DNA from: TMED14 sp963925545
GTDB lineage: Bacteria > Bacteroidota > Bacteroidia > Flavobacteriales > Schleiferiaceae
Length of the DNA stretch: 64,000 nt
Assembly: GCA_963925545.1 (NCBI GenBank)
Contig: CAWUSA010000011.1
Coordinates: 1 to 64,000, forward strand
Reading direction: 5' to 3'
Position 1 is the stretch's first letter, and every line of letters starts with the position of its first letter. Both the position numbers and the translations under genes were made by a program. Below, piece by piece: positions 17,206 through 26,667 of the stretch. Under the pieces are notes generated by a model that had not been told where the DNA came from, made no database searches, and worked only from the letters and a program-made list of their open reading frames with translations.

Positions 17206-19163
17206 TTCCCGGCGATCGCCGTTATGTGAAATTTGCTTGGAGTCGTCCAGAGGCGGGGTCTGACAATTGTTTCTTGCTTGCCCTTCGTGGAAACCGGAAC
17301 AATGAACCTGAACTGGATGGTTCGGTGGTTGTGGATGCCCGTCAGGAATTTGATCAAGGCAACAACCCCGTTGTGACCATGGCTATGAATGGTCAAGGTG
17401 CACAAGCATGGCAGCGCTTGACCGCTGTAGCCTCAGCTCAAACCCCCCAAGGCCATGTTGCAGTGGTGCTTGATAACTTGGTGTACAGCTTCCCCGTTGT
17501 GCGATCTGAGATTTCAGGTGGACGCACACAAATCGAAGGCGGTTTTGCTTTGGACGAGGCCACTGACTTGGCCAATGTATTAAAGGCAGGTAAGCTGCCA
17601 GTACCGGCACATGTCATTCAATCAGACATCGTAGGACCAAGCCTTGGTAAGGAAGCGATTGCAGCTAGCATGAATTCCTTCCTTTTCGCCTTGCTTATTG
17701 TCTTGTTTTACATGATTTTCTACTATAGTAATGCTGGCATAGGTGCCAGCTTGGCGTTGTTGATCAACATGTTCTTTATCTTCGGTGTATTGGACGCTCT
17801 CAACGCAGTGCTGACCTTGCCTGGCATGGCGGGTATCGTCTTGACTATTGGTATGGCAGTCGATGCGAATGTGTTGATTTATGATCGCATCCGAGAAGAG
17901 CTGCGTGCTGGTAAAGTGATAAAAGAGGCCATCAGGGATGGTTACAAGTTTTCATTGAGTGCGATTTTGGATGCCAACATCACCACCTTGTTGACGGCGA
18001 TCATCTTGTTCTCTGTGGGAACGGGGCCTATTCGTGGCTTTGCTTCAACATTGATTATCGGTATCATCAGTTCTTTGTTTACGTCCATTTTTATCACGCG
18101 AATGTTCTTCGAATGGCGCCTAACCAAGAAAGCAAAATTGTCCTTTTCAACTAAGTTGACTGAAAAGCTATTTGTGGGCACCTCATTTGATTTCATGTCC
18201 AAGCGTAAGATGGCTTACATCTTCTCAGGTCTGATGATTGTTGTGTCATTGGTTTCCTTGTCAACCAAGGGTCTAAGCTTGGGTGTAGATTTTGAAGGTG
18301 GTCGTTCGTACCAGGTCCGCTTTGACCAGGATGTCGATGTAGCAGATATTTCCAGTGCCTTGGCTCTTGAGTTTGTCAATGAAGAGGGCCGCGTGTTCAC
18401 GCCGACAGTTAAAACCTTGGGCTCGCCTAACCAGGTGGTCATCACCACTAACTTCCGCATTGATGAAAATGGCCCAGATGTTGAAGAAGCCTTGAAACTT
18501 CAGGTTTATCAGTCCTTGTCTAGGTTTTATTCTCAGCCAATGGAAATGAAAGTGTTTTTGAATCCAACAGCTGATGACGCCACAGGCTTGGTTGCTTCAC
18601 GCCAGGTAGGTCCAACAGTTGCCGATGATATCAAGAATACAGCGGTTTATGCAATCATATTCTCTTTGATAGCTATCTTCTTGTACCTCTTGTCTCGATT
18701 CAATAAGTGGCAGTACTCATTGGGAGCTGTAACGGCAACAGTACATGACACCATCATTGTGCTGGGTGTCTTTTCGATGCTGGATGGCATACTGCCTTTC
18801 GCAATGGAAGCTGACCAAGCCTTTGTTGCTGCTATTTTGACAGTGATTGGTTATTCTTTGAATGACACGGTGGTGGTCTTTGACCGAATCCGCGAATACT
18901 TTTCGGGCAAGCGGCGCAAATCAACCCTTGACAAGGAGACGCTCAACCGCGCCTTGAATGGCACCTTGAGCAGGACCTTCAACACATCCATGACAACAAC
19001 CATTGTATTGTTGATCATCTTTGTCTTTGGTGGAGAGATCCTTCGCGGATTCATCTTTGCCATCTTGCTAGGTGTGGTGGTTGGAACATACTCATCCTTG
19101 TTCATTGCCTCACCAGTGATGTACGATAGCTTGAAAGGAAAGAAAGCGAAGGAAAAAGCATAG
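16983..19163 (+). CDS. secDF: SecDF translocase, C-terminal segment (rest of SecD plus SecF)
   Basis: This is the larger part of the split secDF gene, about 726 residues from a TTG at 16983; the frame is open from 16917. It holds the end of the SecD P1 domain (GALDGSVV-like and QIEGGFALDEATDLANVLKAG), the SecD membrane domain with MAVDANVLIYDRIREEL (D5 motif), the TM bundle, then SecF with its GVDFEGGRSYQVRF start and a second membrane domain with SLNDTVVVFDRIREYF. Ile-Arg-Glu motifs in both halves belong to the RND-like proton path. The TTG is probably not a real start; one continuous protein is expected if the frame is restored. tatA follows 9 bases later. Confidence 0.82.
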   Translation: MEDNNDAGSDEATSEDVASQDSTVSTFNPLLDVFALYIDQQTFSPLPGAIIGVAQSRDTAKVNDYLSRDVVRKLIPGDRRYVKFAWSRPEAGSDNCFLLALRGNRNNEPELDGSVVVDARQEFDQGNNPVVTMAMNGQGAQAWQRLTAVASAQTPQGHVAVVLDNLVYSFPVVRSEISGGRTQIEGGFALDEATDLANVLKAGKLPVPAHVIQSDIVGPSLGKEAIAASMNSFLFALLIVLFYMIFYYSNAGIGASLALLINMFFIFGVLDALNAVLTLPGMAGIVLTIGMAVDANVLIYDRIREELRAGKVIKEAIRDGYKFSLSAILDANITTLLTAIILFSVGTGPIRGFASTLIIGIISSLFTSIFITRMFFEWRLTKKAKLSFSTKLTEKLFVGTSFDFMSKRKMAYIFSGLMIVVSLVSLSTKGLSLGVDFEGGRSYQVRFDQDVDVADISSALALEFVNEEGRVFTPTVKTLGSPNQVVITTNFRIDENGPDVEEALKLQVYQSLSRFYSQPMEMKVFLNPTADDATGLVASRQVGPTVADDIKNTAVYAIIFSLIAIFLYLLSRFNKWQYSLGAVTATVHDTIIVLGVFSMLDGILPFAMEADQAFVAAILTVIGYSLNDTVVVFDRIREYFSGKRRKSTLDKETLNRALNGTLSRTFNTSMTTTIVLLIIFVFGGEILRGFIFAILLGVVVGTYSSLFIASPVMYDSLKGKKAKEKA

Positions 19164-19172
19164 GTTAGCCAC

Positions 19173-19415
19173 ATGGTATTATTCATCAGCACCGGAGAAA
19201 TCGTCTTTCTGCTTTTCGCGGTGCTGATGCTTTTTGGTGTTGATCGATTGCCTGAATTTGCACGCACAGCTGGCAAGGCTCTTCGCTCAGTTAAAAACGC
19301 AGCCAATGACATCAAGTCAGAGATTGCTAATGCAACCCCTGAGGATGTAAACCCCAGCAAGGCCATCAAGAAAATTACCAAAGAAGTTGAAGACTCCATC
19401 AAGCGCGGCTTGTAG
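19173..19415 (+). CDS. tatA: Twin-arginine translocase subunit TatA/E
   Basis: This 80-residue protein has the TatA plan: a short N-terminal transmembrane helix (about 5-21), a hinge FGVDRLPEFART, and an amphipathic basic helix AGKALRSVKNAANDIKSEI, followed by an acidic-basic tail. TatA oligomers form the pore that moves folded proteins across the inner membrane once TatBC has recognised a twin-arginine signal. The start (VLFISTGEIVFLLF) resembles Bacteroidota TatA proteins. It lies 9 bases after secDF, so the two export genes are probably co-transcribed. TatB cannot be excluded, but the short C-terminus favours TatA. Confidence 0.9.
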   Translation: MVLFISTGEIVFLLFAVLMLFGVDRLPEFARTAGKALRSVKNAANDIKSEIANATPEDVNPSKAIKKITKEVEDSIKRGL

Positions 19416-19512
19416 AGGTTATAAACAACTTTTATTATGAATTGTTGAAAAAATAGGGGGGTGTTCCCTAAATAAGTCAACTATCAGGACCCGAATCGTG
19501 AAAAACAAGGGG

Positions 19513-19520
19513 TACATTTG
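19513..19520 (+). promoter_or_regulatory. -7 promoter box of glnA
   Basis: TACATTTG is a perfect TAnnTTTG match, 18 bases upstream of the chosen ATG at 19539. It overlaps a TTG at 19518 that is in frame with glnA, which argues against translation starting there. Confidence 0.5.
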
Positions 19521-19538
19521 CCAGTAAATACATTTACT

Positions 19539-21725
19539 ATGGCACAGTCACGATTTCACGCCCTCCAACTTGCAGGTGGACGCAAACCAGTCTCCTTCAC
19601 TCAGCACAGCAAGCGGTCATCCGAATATTTTGGTTGCAATGTCTTCAACAAGAAGGCCATGCATGAGTTCATGTCCAAGGAGGCTTATGTTAGCATCAAT
19701 GACGCCATTGAGCATGGCAGCAAAATCAACCGCAACATTTCAGATCAGGTGGCGACTGCCATGAAGGCATGGGCCATCGCTAATGAGGCGACCCATTACA
19801 CCCATTGGTTTCAGCCCTTGACCGGTTCCACAGCTGAAAAGCATGATGGATTTTTTGAGCCAACCTCTGATGGTTTTGCCATTGAAAAATTCAATGGGGA
19901 CATGTTGATTCAAGCAGAGCCAGATGCATCTTCGTTTCCCAATGGTGGCATACGAAACACGTTTGAGGCTAGGGGGTACACGGCCTGGGATCCAACATCT
20001 CATGCCTTTATCCTGGATGGCACCTTGTGTATCCCAACGGTTTTTGTTGCTTACACAGGCGAGGCCCTTGACAACAAAACACCCCTGCTTAGGGCTCTTC
20101 AGGTTGTGGATCATGCAGCCACTGATGTTTGCCAGTACTTTGATCGACAGGTCACCAAAGTCAATGCTTCATTGGGATGGGAGCAAGAGTATTTCTTGGT
20201 GGATGCAGCCTTGCATGACGCTAGACCCGATTTGGTGATGACGGGTAGAACCCTGTTGGGCCATTCTCCAGCAAAGGGTCAGCAGATGGATGATCATTAC
20301 TTTGGCAGCATTCCAGAAAGGGTGTTGGCGTACATGCGTGAAATTGAGTACGAGAGTCACAAGCTTGGCATTCCTGTAAAAACACGCCACAATGAGGTTG
20401 CGCCAGGCCAGTATGAATTTGCCCCTGTCTATGGTGAGGCTAACATCTCAGTGGATCAAAATTCTTTGTTCATGGATATCATGGATAAGGTGGCACGTCG
20501 CCACGATTTCCGCGTGCTATTGCATGAGAAGCCTTTTGCAGGAATTAACGGATCAGGCAAGCACAACAACTGGTCACTAAGCACCAATACGGGTGTCAAC
20601 CTGCTTTCCCCGGGATCGACTCCTAAAAAGAACTTGCAGTTTCTCACTTTTTTCATCAACACCATCAAGGCCGTCCATGATCATTCAGACTTGTTGCGTG
20701 CAGCGATTGCCTCCGCGGGCAATGATCATCGTTTAGGTGCCAATGAAGCACCGCCAGCAATCATCTCTGCCTTCATAGGCAGTCAGCTGACCTCTGTATT
20801 GGATGAGCTTGAGAAGCTGGAAGGTGGCAAGATGTCTCCTGAGAAGAAAACGGAACTCAAGCTCAATGTGGTGGGTAAAATCCCTGAAATACTGCTGGAT
20901 AACACTGACAGGAACCGGACTTCCCCCTTTGCATTCACGGGCAATAAATTTGAGTTTCGAGCAGTTGGTTCTTCTGCGACCTGCGCACATGCTATGACCA
21001 TCTTAAATTTGATTGTGGCTGATCAGCTCACGGTTTTTAAGGCTGATGTGGATCTGTTGATTGCTGGAGGAATGAAGAAGGATGATGCTCTATTCAATGC
21101 GTTGAAGGATTGCATTAAAGCTTCTAAGGCTGTGAGATTTGAAGGCGATGGCTATTCTGATAAGTGGACGGAATTAGCGAAGCAACGCGGCTTGAACAAC
21201 ACCCCTGATTCACCACGTGCTTTCGATTTTTACATCACCCCGGAAGCTGAAGCTTTGTTTGTCCGCAATGGTGTATTGAACAAAGTCGAGCTACATGCCC
21301 GTTATGAAATTCTTCAAGAGGAGTACTTTATGCGCATCCAAATAGAATCTCGCACTTTGGGTGATTTGGTAAGCAATCACATCGTCCCAATAGCTATCAG
21401 GTACCAATCGACCTTGAGTGAAAATGTATTGCGATTGAAGGAGTTACTTGGTAAGGACTATGCTTTGCATGCCAAGGAGCAATTGGAAACTATTCGTGAA
21501 ATATCAGGTCGTATCAGCCGCATCTTAAGGGCTGTAATGGACATGACAGAGGCCAGAAAGCAGGCCAATTTAATCGATGACACGCGAGAGAAGGCTCTGG
21601 CCTATTGTGACAATGTCCTTCCTTATTTTGATGCCATCCGCTACGATGTAGATAAGCTAGAACTCACTGTAGATAATGAACTGTGGCCATTGCCAAAGTA
21701 TAGAGAGATGCTTTATGTGAAGTGA
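19539..21725 (+). CDS. glnA: Glutamine synthetase type III
   Basis: The enzyme makes glutamine from glutamate, ammonia and ATP. At 728 residues this is the GSIII form (GlnN-like) common in Bacteroidota and cyanobacteria, much longer than GSI. Visible blocks: WFQPLTGSTAEKHDGF, LIQAEPDASSFPNGG, AYTGEALDNKTPLLRAL, GWEQEYFLVD (catalytic Glu), TRHNEVAPGQYEFAPVYGEAN, HEKPFAGINGSGKHNNWSL and RTSPFAFTGNKFEFRAVGSS. The ATG at 19539 gives MAQSRFHALQLAGGRKP, where the family begins; an upstream in-frame TTG (19518) lies inside the promoter box. It stands alone between a promoter and a strong terminator. No nitrogen-regulator site is recognisable. Confidence 0.94.
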   Translation: MAQSRFHALQLAGGRKPVSFTQHSKRSSEYFGCNVFNKKAMHEFMSKEAYVSINDAIEHGSKINRNISDQVATAMKAWAIANEATHYTHWFQPLTGSTAEKHDGFFEPTSDGFAIEKFNGDMLIQAEPDASSFPNGGIRNTFEARGYTAWDPTSHAFILDGTLCIPTVFVAYTGEALDNKTPLLRALQVVDHAATDVCQYFDRQVTKVNASLGWEQEYFLVDAALHDARPDLVMTGRTLLGHSPAKGQQMDDHYFGSIPERVLAYMREIEYESHKLGIPVKTRHNEVAPGQYEFAPVYGEANISVDQNSLFMDIMDKVARRHDFRVLLHEKPFAGINGSGKHNNWSLSTNTGVNLLSPGSTPKKNLQFLTFFINTIKAVHDHSDLLRAAIASAGNDHRLGANEAPPAIISAFIGSQLTSVLDELEKLEGGKMSPEKKTELKLNVVGKIPEILLDNTDRNRTSPFAFTGNKFEFRAVGSSATCAHAMTILNLIVADQLTVFKADVDLLIAGGMKKDDALFNALKDCIKASKAVRFEGDGYSDKWTELAKQRGLNNTPDSPRAFDFYITPEAEALFVRNGVLNKVELHARYEILQEEYFMRIQIESRTLGDLVSNHIVPIAIRYQSTLSENVLRLKELLGKDYALHAKEQLETIREISGRISRILRAVMDMTEARKQANLIDDTREKALAYCDNVLPYFDAIRYDVDKLELTVDNELWPLPKYREMLYVK

Positions 21726-21746
21726 GTTAAGCCTCTTAACTGACTC

Positions 21747-21779
21747 AAATAGCCCCATTGAAATAAGCGGGGCTATTTT
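21747..21779 (+). terminator. glnA terminator
   Basis: A 10-bp stem AAATAGCCCC/GGGGCTATTT with a 12-base loop and a short T tract, 21 bases after the glnA stop. Confidence 0.75.
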
Positions 21780-21855
21780 GTGGATAAACCTTATCTTGGG
21801 GTCTTGACAAAATCTGACCGTTTCGCCTCGACCTGAACTCTCTACGACACACCCT

Positions 21856-24384
21856 ATGATTCCTTTTTTGCGCAAATTTATTCTGCTTTTTTCCTTGAGT
21901 TTTTTATTTGTGACTCCCGCTATTGCTCAAGCAACTGAGGCAGAATCAGATGAGGCGGAGAAGCAATCACGTGTTTCTAAACAAGCCGATGAGTTCTTTT
22001 TGGTTATGGAATATTCAGAGGCTATTCGACGTTACAAAAAGGCCTATGGCAAGTCAAAAGTGCGTACAGAAAAAGCAGAAATCGCATTGAAGCTGGCTGA
22101 TTGTTACCGGTACACTTACGATTACCGCAATGCAGCCAGTCAGTACAAACGTGCAGTCAAGTTGAAAATTAACCGCGAGGAGGCCTACTTAGGCCATGCG
22201 GACATGTTGAAGGCTCAAGGTGAATACGCTGATGCAATCGACGCCTACGAGGAATTTGCTAAAGCCTTTCCGAAAGATGCTCGTGCGGCCATTGGTATTG
22301 CATCAAGCAAGGATGCCATTGAATGGACCATGGCTATGACCTTGTACCAAGTGGGTAACGTGACGTCATTGAATTCAGAAGCCAACGACTTCAGTCTGAC
22401 CTTTGCAGGTAGGATAGGTTCCTTTGACGAGCTGTTCTTCTCTTCCATGCGTTCAGGCGGTATGACAAAAAGGGAAGATGGGTGGACAGGGGAGAAGTTT
22501 TCTGACATCTACTCTGCCGAGCGATTGGGCGATGATGGTCAGCCAAAGTCGACTAAAAAATCTCGCAAGTCTAGAAAGACACCTAAAGCCAATACGGCTC
22601 GATTACAGGATTTTTCTGATCCAGTCATGTTGACGGAGATCATCAACACAGAGGATCATGAAGGTTCAGGGGTATTTGACGCCAGGCGACGTACCTTTTA
22701 TTTCACGCGATGCATGGATGTCAAGCAAGCTCAATTGGGTTGTGGTATATACCAAACCCGCAAAGCCGGCATCAATTGGCAGGACCCTAGTCCTGTTGTT
22801 TTGACGACTGATTCCTCTGAATCTGTGGGTCACCCTCATTTGATTGATGACAAGGTCATGGTATTTGCTGGAGACATGACAGATGGTCGAGGCGGCAAGG
22901 ATTTATGGATCACCACCTTTGATAAGAAAAAACGTGGTTGGGGCATGCCCGTGAACATGGGCCCATTGGTCAACACCACTGGCGATGAACTCTTCCCCTA
23001 TGTCCATGATGGCTATTTGTATTTTGCCTCAACGGGTCATCCAGGGATGGGTGGCTATGACCTTTTCCGCATTGCCTTAGGTAAAGATAACCTGCCAAAG
23101 GGTTCGGTTATGAATTTGCAGGCACCCATCAACAGCCCCGCAGACGACTTCAACTTGATTCTTCGACCGGGGGATATCATGGATGGTTACTTTGTGAGCA
23201 ACCGCTCAGACGGTAAAGGAAGCAATGACATATGGTCCTTGTACCAAGTGCCTAAGAAGCACCAAATCAGTGGCAATGTGCTCAGCTCAAAGGACCAGAG
23301 TCCCATTGCTGGTGTGACAGTGAAGGTTCGAGGAAAAAATGGGTTTTCACAGATTGTTCAAACCGATGGGTATGGCAATTTTACCGTGGATTCAGATGAC
23401 CTTCAAGCCGATGAAACGTACAGCTTCGCCTTTGAGCGCAAGAAGTTTTTGCGGAATGGCACGGCGGGTAATACCATGGGTCTAACGCTTGAAAATTACA
23501 GCTTCCAAGAGGCTAGCAATGTGTACATGCATACCATGTCTGTGACAGGATCTATGGATCCCATCGAGATCCCCATTGTGCTGCCAGAGGTCAATTTTGA
23601 CCTCGCTAAATGGGACTTGAGACCAACTGCTCAGGTTGCACTTGACACGGTGGCTCGCACCATGGTCCGCAACCCCAACATTGTTATTCAGTTGCGCTCC
23701 CACACCGACTACCGTGACGCGGATGATAAAAACGTTATCCTATCACAAAAGCGCGCGGACACCTGTGTGAAATACCTGATCTCTAAAGGCGTCAGAGCTG
23801 ACCGACTGGAGGCTGTAGGTATGGGTGAGGGCACACCATTTGTGATTACTGGCAATTACGAGGGTTATGGCAAGGGTGCTTTCAAGGAAGGCACAGAATT
23901 AACTGAGGCCTTGATTCGCAAGATGAACAAGGTCAATCAAGAGATTGCACACCAAATCAATCGACGCACAGATTTCCGTGTGCTTCGCGATGACTATGTG
24001 CCACCCGTTGATGAGGCGGCAATAGCTAATGCTGATGAAGCAGGTCAGAGCAAGGGCGATGAAGTTGCAGTGCGTGGCGTCATTTATGTCGTCGGTGATC
24101 GCGAATCCTATTCAGTGATTTGCAAATCCAACAGCATCACATTGGCCGCGCTGAAGAAGCTCAATGGTGGCCTTCGAGGCGTTCGACCATTCCCAGGCAT
24201 GCAGATGAAGGTGACTGACGGTGGTGATTATGCATGGTTTGATAAAGATCATCGCCAGATTCAGCGCAATGAAACCTGGAAGACCATCGCCAAGGAATTG
24301 GGAATGAAGTTGAAAGCCTTGAAGGCACTCAACCCAGAATACGGCAAAGAATTGTCTGCTGGAGGTTACTTGTTGGTGCAATAA
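21856..24384 (+). CDS. PorE-like OmpA-family protein (TPR, propeller, CRD, OmpA, two LysM-like modules)
   Basis: The 842-residue product has a signal peptide (1-24), then a TPR region (about 45-145: YSEAIRRYKKAYGKSK, ADCYRYTYDYRNAASQYKRA) and a PD40/WD40-type propeller (about 185-465, with FYFTRCMD, GRGGKDLWITTF, GMGGYDLFRIAL, SDGKGSNDIWSLY). A carboxypeptidase-regulatory-like domain follows at about 473-545 (ISGNVLSSKDQSPIAGVTVK), then an OmpA C-like peptidoglycan-binding domain at about 575-690 with LRSHTDYRD and LSQKRADTCVKYLIS. This order is that of PorE, the peptidoglycan anchor of the type IX secretion system. Beyond it, residues 742-842 look like two LysM modules (YVVGDRESYSVICKSN...MQMKV and QIQRNETWKTIAKELGM...LLVQ), not usual for PorE. 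Role in T9SS is inference. Confidence 0.78.
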   Translation: MIPFLRKFILLFSLSFLFVTPAIAQATEAESDEAEKQSRVSKQADEFFLVMEYSEAIRRYKKAYGKSKVRTEKAEIALKLADCYRYTYDYRNAASQYKRAVKLKINREEAYLGHADMLKAQGEYADAIDAYEEFAKAFPKDARAAIGIASSKDAIEWTMAMTLYQVGNVTSLNSEANDFSLTFAGRIGSFDELFFSSMRSGGMTKREDGWTGEKFSDIYSAERLGDDGQPKSTKKSRKSRKTPKANTARLQDFSDPVMLTEIINTEDHEGSGVFDARRRTFYFTRCMDVKQAQLGCGIYQTRKAGINWQDPSPVVLTTDSSESVGHPHLIDDKVMVFAGDMTDGRGGKDLWITTFDKKKRGWGMPVNMGPLVNTTGDELFPYVHDGYLYFASTGHPGMGGYDLFRIALGKDNLPKGSVMNLQAPINSPADDFNLILRPGDIMDGYFVSNRSDGKGSNDIWSLYQVPKKHQISGNVLSSKDQSPIAGVTVKVRGKNGFSQIVQTDGYGNFTVDSDDLQADETYSFAFERKKFLRNGTAGNTMGLTLENYSFQEASNVYMHTMSVTGSMDPIEIPIVLPEVNFDLAKWDLRPTAQVALDTVARTMVRNPNIVIQLRSHTDYRDADDKNVILSQKRADTCVKYLISKGVRADRLEAVGMGEGTPFVITGNYEGYGKGAFKEGTELTEALIRKMNKVNQEIAHQINRRTDFRVLRDDYVPPVDEAAIANADEAGQSKGDEVAVRGVIYVVGDRESYSVICKSNSITLAALKKLNGGLRGVRPFPGMQMKVTDGGDYAWFDKDHRQIQRNETWKTIAKELGMKLKALKALNPEYGKELSAGGYLLVQ

Positions 24385-24400
24385 GCTGAGGCCCCGGCAT

Positions 24401-24408
24401 TACCTTTG
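24401..24408 (+). promoter_or_regulatory. -7 promoter box of the purM operon
   Basis: TACCTTTG is a perfect TAnnTTTG match ending 4 bases before the ATG at 24413. The transcript would be leaderless. Confidence 0.5.
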
Positions 24409-24412
24409 CCAC

Positions 24413-25588
24413 ATGGATCCAAGTGCACGATATGCAAGCCGCGGTGTCTCTTCTGGCAAGGAAGAGGTTCATAAAGCCATTGCTAACATCGACAAGGGAT
24501 TGTTCCCATTGGCATTTTGTAAAATTGTCCCTGATACGCTCAGTGGATCAGATGATCACTGCTTAGTGATGCATGCGGATGGTGCAGGAACCAAAAGCTC
24601 TTTAGCCTACATGCTTTGGAAGGAAACAGGAGATCTATCTGTCTGGCGTGGCATTGCGCAAGATGCCGTTATCATGAATGTGGATGACTTACTATGTGTT
24701 GGCGCCACGGGCCCCATTCTGCTCTCAAGCACCATTGGAAGAAACAAGCATTTGATTCCAGGTGAAGTGATTGGTGCTCTGATTGATGGAACTGAATCTG
24801 TGTTAACAGATCTGCGGAAGGCAGGCATGGATATCCAATCTACGGGGGGCGAAACAGCCGATGTTGGTGATTTGGTTCGCACCGTGATTGTTGATTCAAC
24901 CGTCATGGCAAGAATGGCCCGCAAGGACGTCATTGACAATGCAAATATTGCAGCAGGTCAGGTCATTGTAGGCTTGTCTTCAAGTGGTCAGGCAAGCTAT
25001 GAAAGCGAGTACAATGGCGGCATGGGATCCAATGGCTTAACGTCTGCACGCCACGATGTGTTTGCCAAGTACTTGATGACTGAATACCCAGAATCTTTTT
25101 CACCAGAAACAGACAAATCTTTCATCTATTCAGGCAGTAAGCAATTGACAGACCCTATTGAAGGTAGTCCATTGCCTGCAGGCCAATTGGTGCTGTCTCC
25201 AACAAGGACCTATGCACCAATCATCATTGAATTATTGAAAAGCCTTCGCCCTCATATCAAAGGCATGGTACATTGCAGTGGTGGTGCACAAACCAAGGTT
25301 CTTCACTTTGTGAAATCTGGTAAAATCATTAAGGATAAGCTATTTGATGTGCCGCCATTGTTCGCTTTAATCCAATCGGAGTCAGGCACGCCTTGGCGTG
25401 AAATGTACCGGGTGTTTAACATGGGACACCGCATGGAAATTTATGTTGACCCTGAGCATGCGCAAGCCATCATTGATGTGTCTGCATCATTCCAGGTTGA
25501 GGCGAAGGTTATTGGTCGTGTTGAAGCAAGTGATGTGGCTGAAGTGCATATTCATACCGTTGAAGGCATTGAAATATACCAAGCTTGA
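24413..25588 (+). CDS. purM: Phosphoribosylformylglycinamidine cyclo-ligase (AIR synthase)
   Basis: PurM uses ATP to close the imidazole ring of FGAM, giving AIR in purine synthesis. The 391-residue protein is of the Bacteroidota PurM type. It has a DPSARYASRGVSSGKEEVHKAI start, the VMHADGAGTKSSLAY metal/ATP loop, QDAVIMNVDDLLCVGA, the TGGETADVGDLVRT block, the GLSSSGQASYESEYNGGMGSNGLTSAR region and a C-terminal FNMGHRMEIYV. It begins a run of four tightly spaced plus-strand genes (purM-prfA-pyrF-SDR); its stop shares one base with the prfA ATG. Purine and pyrimidine genes flank the release factor, so the operon joins nucleotide supply with translation. Confidence 0.93.
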   Translation: MDPSARYASRGVSSGKEEVHKAIANIDKGLFPLAFCKIVPDTLSGSDDHCLVMHADGAGTKSSLAYMLWKETGDLSVWRGIAQDAVIMNVDDLLCVGATGPILLSSTIGRNKHLIPGEVIGALIDGTESVLTDLRKAGMDIQSTGGETADVGDLVRTVIVDSTVMARMARKDVIDNANIAAGQVIVGLSSSGQASYESEYNGGMGSNGLTSARHDVFAKYLMTEYPESFSPETDKSFIYSGSKQLTDPIEGSPLPAGQLVLSPTRTYAPIIIELLKSLRPHIKGMVHCSGGAQTKVLHFVKSGKIIKDKLFDVPPLFALIQSESGTPWREMYRVFNMGHRMEIYVDPEHAQAIIDVSASFQVEAKVIGRVEASDVAEVHIHTVEGIEIYQA

Positions 25589-26667
25589 TGAATAATTTGA
25601 CCGACAAGCTACATGCCATCTGGCTTCGCTTCAATGAGGTGAATGATCTCCTGATGCAACCGGAAATCGCCTCTGATTCAGCGCGATTTGTTCTTTTAAA
25701 TCGTGAATTCAAGTCCCTCAATGACATCATGCAGGTGCGCGATGATTACATGGATAAACTTGCCCGTTATGGTGAGGCTAAAGGCATGTTGAAAACGGAA
25801 AAAGACCCGGACATGAAAGCCATGGCGCAGGAGGAATACGATGAGCTAGCCCCAGCTATTCAAGATCTTGAAGAATTCATTCGTGTCATGCTGATACCCA
25901 AAGATCCTGAAGACGAGAAGGACGCCGTTTTAGAGGTTCGAGCTGGTATTGGTGGTGATGAAGCTGGTATTTTTTCTGGCGAAATTGTTCGCATGTATTT
26001 GCGTTTCATTGAAGACAAGGGCTGGAAGGCTGAATGGATTTCTTCTACTGACGCTACCCATGGTGGCTACAAAGAGGCGACTATTCAATTGCGGGGAGAA
26101 GGCGTGTATGGCATAATGAAGTACGAGTCGGGTGTTCACCGTGTGCAGCGTGTCCCATCGACAGAGTCACAAGGCCGTGTGCACACCTCAGCTGTTACAG
26201 TGGCAGTCATGCCAGAAGCAGATGAATTGGATGTTGTGATTGACAACAAGGATATCCGAAAGGATACTTTCCGTTCCAGTGGAGCAGGAGGGCAGCACGT
26301 CAACAAGACTGAATCCGGTGTGCGATTAACCCATGCGCCAACAGGTATTGTCGTTGAGTGTCAGGATGGCCGCTCACAACACAAAAATTACGCTCAGGCC
26401 TTGACGGTTTTGAGGTCAAGGATATGGGACAAGGCACGATCTGAGCGGGATGCCGTCATCGCTGCCAAGCGGAAATCCCTGGTAAGTACTGGCGATCGCA
26501 GTGCAAAAATCCGCACCTACAACTACCCGCAAAGCCGTGTGACAGATCACCGAATCGGCTTAACTTTATACAACTTGCCAGAGATCATCAATGGTGCCAT
26601 TGCCCCGTTGATTGATGCCTTGCAGCTCGCAGAAAACGCAGAACGATTGAAGGAAGGAAGCGAATGA
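25588..26667 (+). CDS. prfA: Peptide chain release factor 1
   Basis: RF1 recognises UAA and UAG and triggers peptide release. The 359 residues contain the GGQ catalytic tripeptide in SSGAGGQHVNKTESGVRLTH near residue 235. The codon-recognition motif is of the RF1 PxT kind (RVPSTESQGRVHTSAV) rather than the SPF of RF2. The C-terminal block SAKIRTYNYPQSRVTDHRIGLTL is also diagnostic. The ATG at 25588 overlaps the purM stop (TGATG); a TTG one codon upstream is in frame but less likely. The stop overlaps the pyrF start (ATGA), showing tight translational coupling. Confidence 0.95.
   Translation: MNNLTDKLHAIWLRFNEVNDLLMQPEIASDSARFVLLNREFKSLNDIMQVRDDYMDKLARYGEAKGMLKTEKDPDMKAMAQEEYDELAPAIQDLEEFIRVMLIPKDPEDEKDAVLEVRAGIGGDEAGIFSGEIVRMYLRFIEDKGWKAEWISSTDATHGGYKEATIQLRGEGVYGIMKYESGVHRVQRVPSTESQGRVHTSAVTVAVMPEADELDVVIDNKDIRKDTFRSSGAGGQHVNKTESGVRLTHAPTGIVVECQDGRSQHKNYAQALTVLRSRIWDKARSERDAVIAAKRKSLVSTGDRSAKIRTYNYPQSRVTDHRIGLTLYNLPEIINGAIAPLIDALQLAENAERLKEGSE

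Noticed and set aside
21779..21787. Perfect DnaA box (TTATCCACA on the minus strand) as an origin element
   Set aside because: A single box; about 0.5 such 9-mers are expected by chance in 64 kb. No dnaA gene, box cluster or AT-rich unwinding region is nearby.
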